Below, in pieces: positions 59,846-64,000 of a stretch of 64,000 nucleotides of DNA. The notes beneath the pieces are model-generated. The model made no database searches, was not told the origin of the DNA, and saw only the letters and a program-made list of their open reading frames with translations. Position numbers and translations under genes: made by a program. Each line of letters begins with the position of its first letter. Position 1 is the stretch's first letter. The stretch spans positions 441,501 to 505,500 of the forward strand of contig NZ_JADOBQ010000004.1 of assembly GCF_015644665.1 (NCBI RefSeq), written 5' to 3'. This stretch comes from Roseobacter sp. MH60115. GTDB taxonomy: Bacteria; Pseudomonadota; Alphaproteobacteria; Rhodobacterales; Rhodobacteraceae.

Positions 59846-60599
59846 GGGGGCCATCCTTGAGGTCACGCTGGACCGACCCAAGGCAAATGCCATCGATCTG
59901 AAAACCTCTCGCATTATGGGGGAGGTCTTTGCCGAGTTTCGCGATAACCCGGCGCTGCGTGTCGCCATCCTCACCGGTGCGGGTGAGAAATTCTTTTGCC
60001 CCGGTTGGGATCTGAAGGCCGCAGCCGAGGGCGACGCGGTGGATGGAGATTACGGCGTTGGCGGGTTCGGCGGGCTGCAGGAATTGCGTGGGTTGAACAA
60101 ACCGGTGATTGCCGCCGTGAACGGGATCGCCTGTGGGGGTGGGTTGGAGCTGGCCCTGAGCGCTGACATGATCCTGGCGGCGGATCATGCGACCTTTGCC
60201 CTGCCGGAAATCCGGTCGGGCACCGTGGCGGATGCGGCGTCCGTGAAGCTGCCTAAACGCATTCCCTATCACATCGCGATGGAACTGCTGTTGACCGGCA
60301 GATGGTTTGACGCGCAGGAGGCGCACCGCTGGGGGCTGGTCAATGAGGTTGTGCCGGCCACAGAGCTGAAGCAGCGGGTCTGGGCGCTGGCGGAGCTGAT
60401 CGCCTCCGGTCCGCCGCTTGTTTACGCCGCCATCAAGGAGATCGTGCGGGACGCGGAGGATGCCAAGTTCCAGGATGCGATGAACCGGATCACCGGGCGG
60501 CAGCTTGAAACGGTGGACCGGCTTTATGCTTCCGAAGACCAGTTGGAAGGCGCGCGGGCCTTTGCGGAAAAACGCGACCCGGTGTGGAAAGGCCGCTGA
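59820..60599 (+). CDS. Enoyl-CoA hydratase/isomerase-family protein (CaiD-like)
   Basis: 259 residues of the crotonase fold. Oxyanion-hole motifs GAGEKFFCPGWDLKAAAEGD and VNGIACGGGLELALSADM. The sequence resembles carnitinyl-CoA dehydratases more than fatty-acid hydratases (LPEIRSGTVADAASVKLPKR). It begins inside the end of the CoA synthetase gene. With the dehydrogenase and synthetase it could process a short or quaternary-amine acyl-CoA; this is inference from gene order. Confidence 0.88.
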   Translation: MDPIKTARKGAILEVTLDRPKANAIDLKTSRIMGEVFAEFRDNPALRVAILTGAGEKFFCPGWDLKAAAEGDAVDGDYGVGGFGGLQELRGLNKPVIAAVNGIACGGGLELALSADMILAADHATFALPEIRSGTVADAASVKLPKRIPYHIAMELLLTGRWFDAQEAHRWGLVNEVVPATELKQRVWALAELIASGPPLVYAAIKEIVRDAEDAKFQDAMNRITGRQLETVDRLYASEDQLEGARAFAEKRDPVWKGR

Positions 60600-60668
60600 T
60601 TGGATTTGCCGAAACCACCCGTCTGCCGCTATGGGAGGTGACGGTTTGAAAGAATGGTGTGAGTATCG

Positions 60669-61922
60669 ATGAAACTGCTTTTTGTGCACCAGAACATGCC
60701 CGGCCAGTATCGCGAGATCGTGCAATGGCTGCTGGCAGCGGGCGGACATGAGATCGCCTTTCTGACCCAGCGCCGTAACCCGCCGAAATTCGATGGCGTG
60801 CGCACCGTCATCTACAAACCGCATCACGTGCCGGGCAAGGACGCCTACGGGCTTTCCAAGGTCTGGGAGGCGGCCACGGGTTCCGGCTTTGGGGCGGCGG
60901 CGGCGGCGCGCAAGTTGGAGCGCGATCACGGTTTCAAGCCGGATATCGTGGTGGGGCACGTCGGCTGGGGGGAGCTTACGTTTTTCAAACAGGTCTGGCC
61001 GGATGTGCCGATCATCGGGTATTTCGAATACTACTATAATCTGCAGGGCGGTTTGGTGGGGTTTGACCCTGCGGAGACCGTGTCCGACCACGCGCCCTTC
61101 CTGATGCAGGCACGCAACGCGGTGCCGCTGGCCAATATCGAGACCGTCGATCTGGGGCAATGCCCGACCCTGTGGCAGCGCGACCGCTTCCCGGCGAGTT
61201 TCCATGACCGCATGTATGTCTGCCACGATGGCATCCGCACCGATAAGCTGGTGCCAAAGGCAGACGCGTCCCTGTCTCTGGGCCGGTTGGATCATCCGCT
61301 CACGCGGCAGGATGAGGTGATCACTTATGTGGCGCGCAATCTGGAAAAGACACGCGGGTTTCACGTGTTGATGCGCGCCTTGCCGCGTATTTTGCGGGAA
61401 CGTCCCAAGGCGCGCGTGCTGATCATCGGTGGCAATGATGTGTCCTACGGCGGCAAGTCTGAACGTCCCGGCGGTCTGCGTCGCGAGATGGAAGAGGAAG
61501 TGGGGCGGGACATCGACTGGGATCGCGTGCATTTCCTCGGGCAGATCCCCTATCCGGAGTTTCAGAATCTGGTGCAGCTCAGCCGCTGTCATATCTACCT
61601 GACGATGCCTTTCGTGCTGTCATGGTCCCTGATGGAGGCGATGGCGATGCAGGCGACTATCGTGGCCTCGGACGTCTTGCCGGTGCGTGAAGTGATCACC
61701 CATGGAGAGACCGGGATGCTGGTCGATTTCCACGATCCGAATGCGCTGGCGCAGCAGGTCATTGATGTTGTCTCAGACCCCGGTGCCTTTGCCCATCTCG
61801 GGTCGGCGGCGCGCGCGCATATCGTACAGCACCACGATTTTCTGACCGGCTGCCTGCCGGAGCATCTGGCACGCATCAACGGTCTGGTCCCGAAGGCCAA
61901 AGAGATCATAATGGATGCCTAG
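60669..61922 (+). CDS. Glycosyltransferase (GT-B, group 1-like)
   Basis: 417 residues. N-terminal Rossmann-like half (KLLFVHQNMPGQYREIVQWL; VVGHVGWGELTFFKQVWP) and C-terminal nucleotide-sugar half (VITYVARNLEKTRGFHVLMR; RVHFLGQIPYPEFQNLVQL; FVLSWSLMEAMAMQATIVAS with the acidic residue of the E-x7-E type motif). Cytosolic or membrane-associated; would transfer a sugar to a surface polysaccharide or lipid. The exoD gene 2 kb downstream fits such a role but proves nothing. Confidence 0.87.
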   Translation: MKLLFVHQNMPGQYREIVQWLLAAGGHEIAFLTQRRNPPKFDGVRTVIYKPHHVPGKDAYGLSKVWEAATGSGFGAAAAARKLERDHGFKPDIVVGHVGWGELTFFKQVWPDVPIIGYFEYYYNLQGGLVGFDPAETVSDHAPFLMQARNAVPLANIETVDLGQCPTLWQRDRFPASFHDRMYVCHDGIRTDKLVPKADASLSLGRLDHPLTRQDEVITYVARNLEKTRGFHVLMRALPRILRERPKARVLIIGGNDVSYGGKSERPGGLRREMEEEVGRDIDWDRVHFLGQIPYPEFQNLVQLSRCHIYLTMPFVLSWSLMEAMAMQATIVASDVLPVREVITHGETGMLVDFHDPNALAQQVIDVVSDPGAFAHLGSAARAHIVQHHDFLTGCLPEHLARINGLVPKAKEIIMDA

Positions 61923-61963
61923 CGCATCTTGCGCCCGGCGCGGGTGCGGTCCACTTTGAGCCT

Positions 61964-62842
61964 ATGAGCAAAACACTTCTGTCGTTCGGGCACGGGTTCA
62001 GTGCCAGGGCCCTCGCGCCCCGATTGATCCAAAAGGGCTGGCGCGTCATCGGTACCACGCGCAGCGCTGAGAAGGCCGAGGACATTGCCGCCACCGGCGT
62101 GGAACCTTTGATCTGGCCGGGCGCCGACGTGACGGATGCGTTGGCCGCAGCGGACGCGGTGCTCATCTCCGCCGGGCCGGGGCCGGCGGGCGATCCGGTT
62201 CTGGCCGAGATGCGGGCGGAGATCACCGAGGCCGCGCCCCGGCTCGATTGGGTCGGGTATCTGTCCACCACCGGCGTCTATGGCGATCATGCGGGCGGCT
62301 GGGTGGATGAAAACGCCGACCTGACGCCCTCCACGAAACGGGGCCGGGCAAGGGTTGCCGCCGAAGCCGAATGGCAGGCGATACCGGGTCTGAACCTGCA
62401 TATCTTTCGGCTGGCTGGCATCTATGGCCCCGGGCGCGGCCCCTTTGCCAAGGTGCGCGCGGGTACGGCCCGGCGTATCATCAAACAGGGGCAGGTGTTC
62501 TCGCGCATTCACGTGCAGGACATCGCACAAGTGCTGGAGGCATCGCTGGCGCAGCCGAACCCCGGTGCGGTCTATAATCTTTGCGACGACGATCCGGCGC
62601 CGCCGCAGGATGTCATCGCCTATGCCGCCGAATTACTGGAGGTCCCGCTACCCCCTGCCGTCGATTTCGAGACGGCAGAGATGACCCCCATGGCGCGCAG
62701 CTTTTACGCCGAGAGTAAAAAAGTTCGGAACGATCGCATCAAAGAGGAGTTGGGTGTCCAGCTGCTTTATCCCGACTACCGGACCGGGCTGGAGGCGTTG
62801 TTGCGTGAGGAAAATCGAGATCAGGACGTTTCAGGACTATAG
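61964..62842 (+). CDS. NAD-dependent epimerase/dehydratase-like protein (YeeZ-like)
   Basis: 292 residues of the extended short-chain dehydrogenase family. The dinucleotide site SFGHGFSARALAPRLIQKGW lacks the usual GxxGxxG spacing. The middle has YLSTTGVYGDHAGGWVDENA, which retains the Ser-Thr-Thr-Tyr type pattern, and LHIFRLAGIYGPGRGPFAKV. Substrate unknown. The 3' 38 bases overlap exoD. Confidence 0.82.
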   Translation: MSKTLLSFGHGFSARALAPRLIQKGWRVIGTTRSAEKAEDIAATGVEPLIWPGADVTDALAAADAVLISAGPGPAGDPVLAEMRAEITEAAPRLDWVGYLSTTGVYGDHAGGWVDENADLTPSTKRGRARVAAEAEWQAIPGLNLHIFRLAGIYGPGRGPFAKVRAGTARRIIKQGQVFSRIHVQDIAQVLEASLAQPNPGAVYNLCDDDPAPPQDVIAYAAELLEVPLPPAVDFETAEMTPMARSFYAESKKVRNDRIKEELGVQLLYPDYRTGLEALLREENRDQDVSGL

Positions 62843-63422
62843 AGACTGGCCGCTGAGCACATTGCTCGACGCGGTGGATCGCGCGGCGACGGATGAAAAA
62901 GTCGAAATGCGCGATATCCTGTCCGAGATCGGGGACAGGACCATCACACCCGTCATTCTGGTGGTCGCGCTTTTCCTCGTGTCCCCGATGTCGGGCGTGC
63001 CGGGCATTCCGACAATCTCTGCAGTCATCATCGTGATGCTGGCCGTGCAGGGGCTCATGGGACGCAGGCTCTGGCTGCCCCAGCGCATCATGCGGATGCG
63101 CATCGGGGCCTCTACCCTGACGCGTGTCGTGGCATGGCTGCGTCGCCCGGCCGCGTGGATTGATCGGAATTCTTCTCCGCGCTTGCAATACCTGACCCGC
63201 GGGCCGATGCGCATGATCATTCTGCTGCAATGCGCGGTGATCCCACTGGGCTGGCCCGCGCTGGAACTGGTGCCGGGCGTTACATCGCTGGCGGCGGCGA
63301 CCATTGGGCTCTTCGCCTTTGGTCTTTTCGCGCGGGACGGCTACTTTGTCATCGCAGGCTACATCGGCATGATTGCGGTGCCGCTGGGTGCGGTGCTGCT
63401 GCTACAGGTGGCGGTGACCTGA
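62805..63422 (+). CDS. exoD: Exopolysaccharide synthesis protein ExoD
   Basis: 205 residues from GTG 62805 with GGAGG nine bases upstream; this start lies inside the preceding gene. Several membrane helices (TPVILVVALFLVSPMSGVPG; TISAVIIVMLAVQGLMG; LLQCAVIPLGWPALELVPGV; IGLFAFGLFARDGYFVIAGY). The family, defined in rhizobia, is needed for normal exopolysaccharide and alkali tolerance; its molecular activity is unknown. It converges on dxs with three bases between stops. Confidence 0.9.
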   Translation: MRKIEIRTFQDYRDWPLSTLLDAVDRAATDEKVEMRDILSEIGDRTITPVILVVALFLVSPMSGVPGIPTISAVIIVMLAVQGLMGRRLWLPQRIMRMRIGASTLTRVVAWLRRPAAWIDRNSSPRLQYLTRGPMRMIILLQCAVIPLGWPALELVPGVTSLAAATIGLFAFGLFARDGYFVIAGYIGMIAVPLGAVLLLQVAVT

Positions 63423-63425
63423 CGC

Positions 63426-64000
63426 TCAGGCGCGGGCTTCGCCGATCTGCGCAACACCAAGCACGTTCAGCACTTTGCTCTCAATCTCGGCTGCGTTCAT
63501 GCCCGCCACGGCATACATATCCGCCGGGCTGGCCTGATCGATGAAGATGTCGGGCAGCACCATGGAGCGGTATTTCAGCCCGGTATCAAAGACCCCTTCG
63601 TCGGCCAGAAGCTGCGCGACATGGCTGCCGAAACCGCCCACGGCACCTTCCTCGATGGTGATCAGCGCCTCGTGATCGGCGGCCAGCTGCAGGATCAGAT
63701 CACGATCCAGCGGCTTGGCAAAACGTGCGTCTGCAACCGTTGGGCGGATGCCCCGCGCGGTGAGCGCCTCAGCTGCTTTTTCCACTTCGGCCAGCCGCGT
63801 CCCGAATGACAAAAGGGCGACGCGCGCGCCTTCGGAAATGATCCGGCCCTTGCCGATCTCCAGCACCTCGCCGCGCTCCGGCATCTCGACGCCATTGCCT
63901 TCACCGCGCGGAAAGCGGAAGGCGATGGGACCATCATCATGCGCCGCCGCCGTGGCGACCATGTGTTTCAACTCCGCCTCATCCGCCGCAGCCATCACCA
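63426..64000 (-). CDS. dxs: 1-deoxy-D-xylulose-5-phosphate synthase, C-terminal part (5' end outside window)
   Basis: About 190 C-terminal residues of a roughly 640-residue enzyme; the N-terminal part lies beyond position 64000. Makes DXP from pyruvate and glyceraldehyde 3-phosphate, first step of the MEP isoprenoid route, with thiamine diphosphate. Visible: [20 protein letters not shown], the [11 protein letters not shown] motif of DXS, and the transketolase C-terminal domain ([36 protein letters not shown]). Confidence 0.93.
   Translation of the reverse strand, partial: VMAAADEAELKHMVATAAAHDDGPIAFRFPRGEGNGVEMPERGEVLEIGKGRIISEGARVALLSFGTRLAEVEKAAEALTARGIRPTVADARFAKPLDRDLILQLAADHEALITIEEGAVGGFGSHVAQLLADEGVFDTGLKYRSMVLPDIFIDQASPADMYAVAGMNAAEIESKVLNVLGVAQIGEARA

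Noticed and set aside
59730-61592. 620-codon minus-strand frame across the hydratase and glycosyltransferase
   Set aside because: It spans two clearly recognised plus-strand genes and their gap, and has no recognisable domain.

Overview
The window looks like a chromosomal segment of an alphaproteobacterium of the Rhodobacteraceae (Roseobacter group); this rests on gene content and on recurring intergenic repeats typical of that family, and the genus cannot be named. The DNA is GC-rich and gene-dense, with many 1- to 11-base overlaps between genes and frequent GTG and TTG starts. Most genes have clear family assignments.

Layout. 1-2.0 kb: a lysine-forming saccharopine dehydrogenase (its C-terminus is outside the window), a glutathione S-transferase and a histidine-phosphatase-like protein, all on the minus strand. 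2.2-6.8 kb: a single-polypeptide molybdenum formate dehydrogenase, an unrecognised 209-residue protein and an M20-family amidohydrolase. 6.8-9.4 kb: a two-component system of hybrid kinase and OmpR-type regulator. 9.6-23.8 kb: a large transport and activation locus with an acyl-CoA ligase, all five parts of a branched-chain-amino-acid-type (Liv) ABC transporter, two unknown exported proteins, a GFA-fold protein, a cupin, a PaaK-like ligase and an alpha/beta hydrolase, followed by an orphan ferric-iron-type permease. 23.8-26.0 kb: YghU and a BKACE-family enzyme. 26.0-27.6 kb: a decayed mobile-DNA patch of two truncated insertion sequences and a possible Toprim-type fragment, lying against the 3' end of tRNA-Leu(CAG). 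27.8-38.3 kb: an NDUFA9-like gene, uppP, then gltD and gltB separated by an exported unknown and two tandem GFA-fold genes, then mtgA. 38.3-42.1 kb: GST, queG and a hydantoinase-type protein. 42.1-45.9 kb: a soluble PAS chemoreceptor, msrA/msrB and an exported glutathione peroxidase. 45.9-49.8 kb: a GlxA-type regulator, an EamA transporter, a ClpP-like protease, a flavodoxin-like protein and HU. 50-53.2 kb: an AMP nucleosidase-adenine deaminase operon. 53.2-60.6 kb: a VOC protein, a LysR regulator divergent from an aldolase/sterol-desaturase pair, then an acyl-CoA dehydrogenase, an ADP-forming acyl-CoA synthetase and an enoyl-CoA hydratase. 60.7-64 kb: a glycosyltransferase, a nucleotide-sugar-epimerase-like protein, exoD, and the C-terminal part of dxs.

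How the genes fit together. The Liv transporter with two CoA ligases suggests import and CoA activation of a carboxylic acid, possibly aromatic or fatty. gltB and gltD form glutamate synthase. amn and ade convert AMP to adenine and then hypoxanthine. msrA, msrB and the peroxidase repair oxidative damage. The acyl-CoA genes at 56.5-60.6 kb form a short catabolic module resembling carnitine or betaine CoA chemistry, with the substrate unknown.

The most unusual signals are non-coding: an exact 11-base-period GTCGGT repeat beside two exported-protein genes, a four-copy palindromic repeat sitting at gene ends, and two copies of a GCCTCCGGCGGG-type element. I did not see a clear new defence system, CRISPR array, prophage or biosynthetic cluster.
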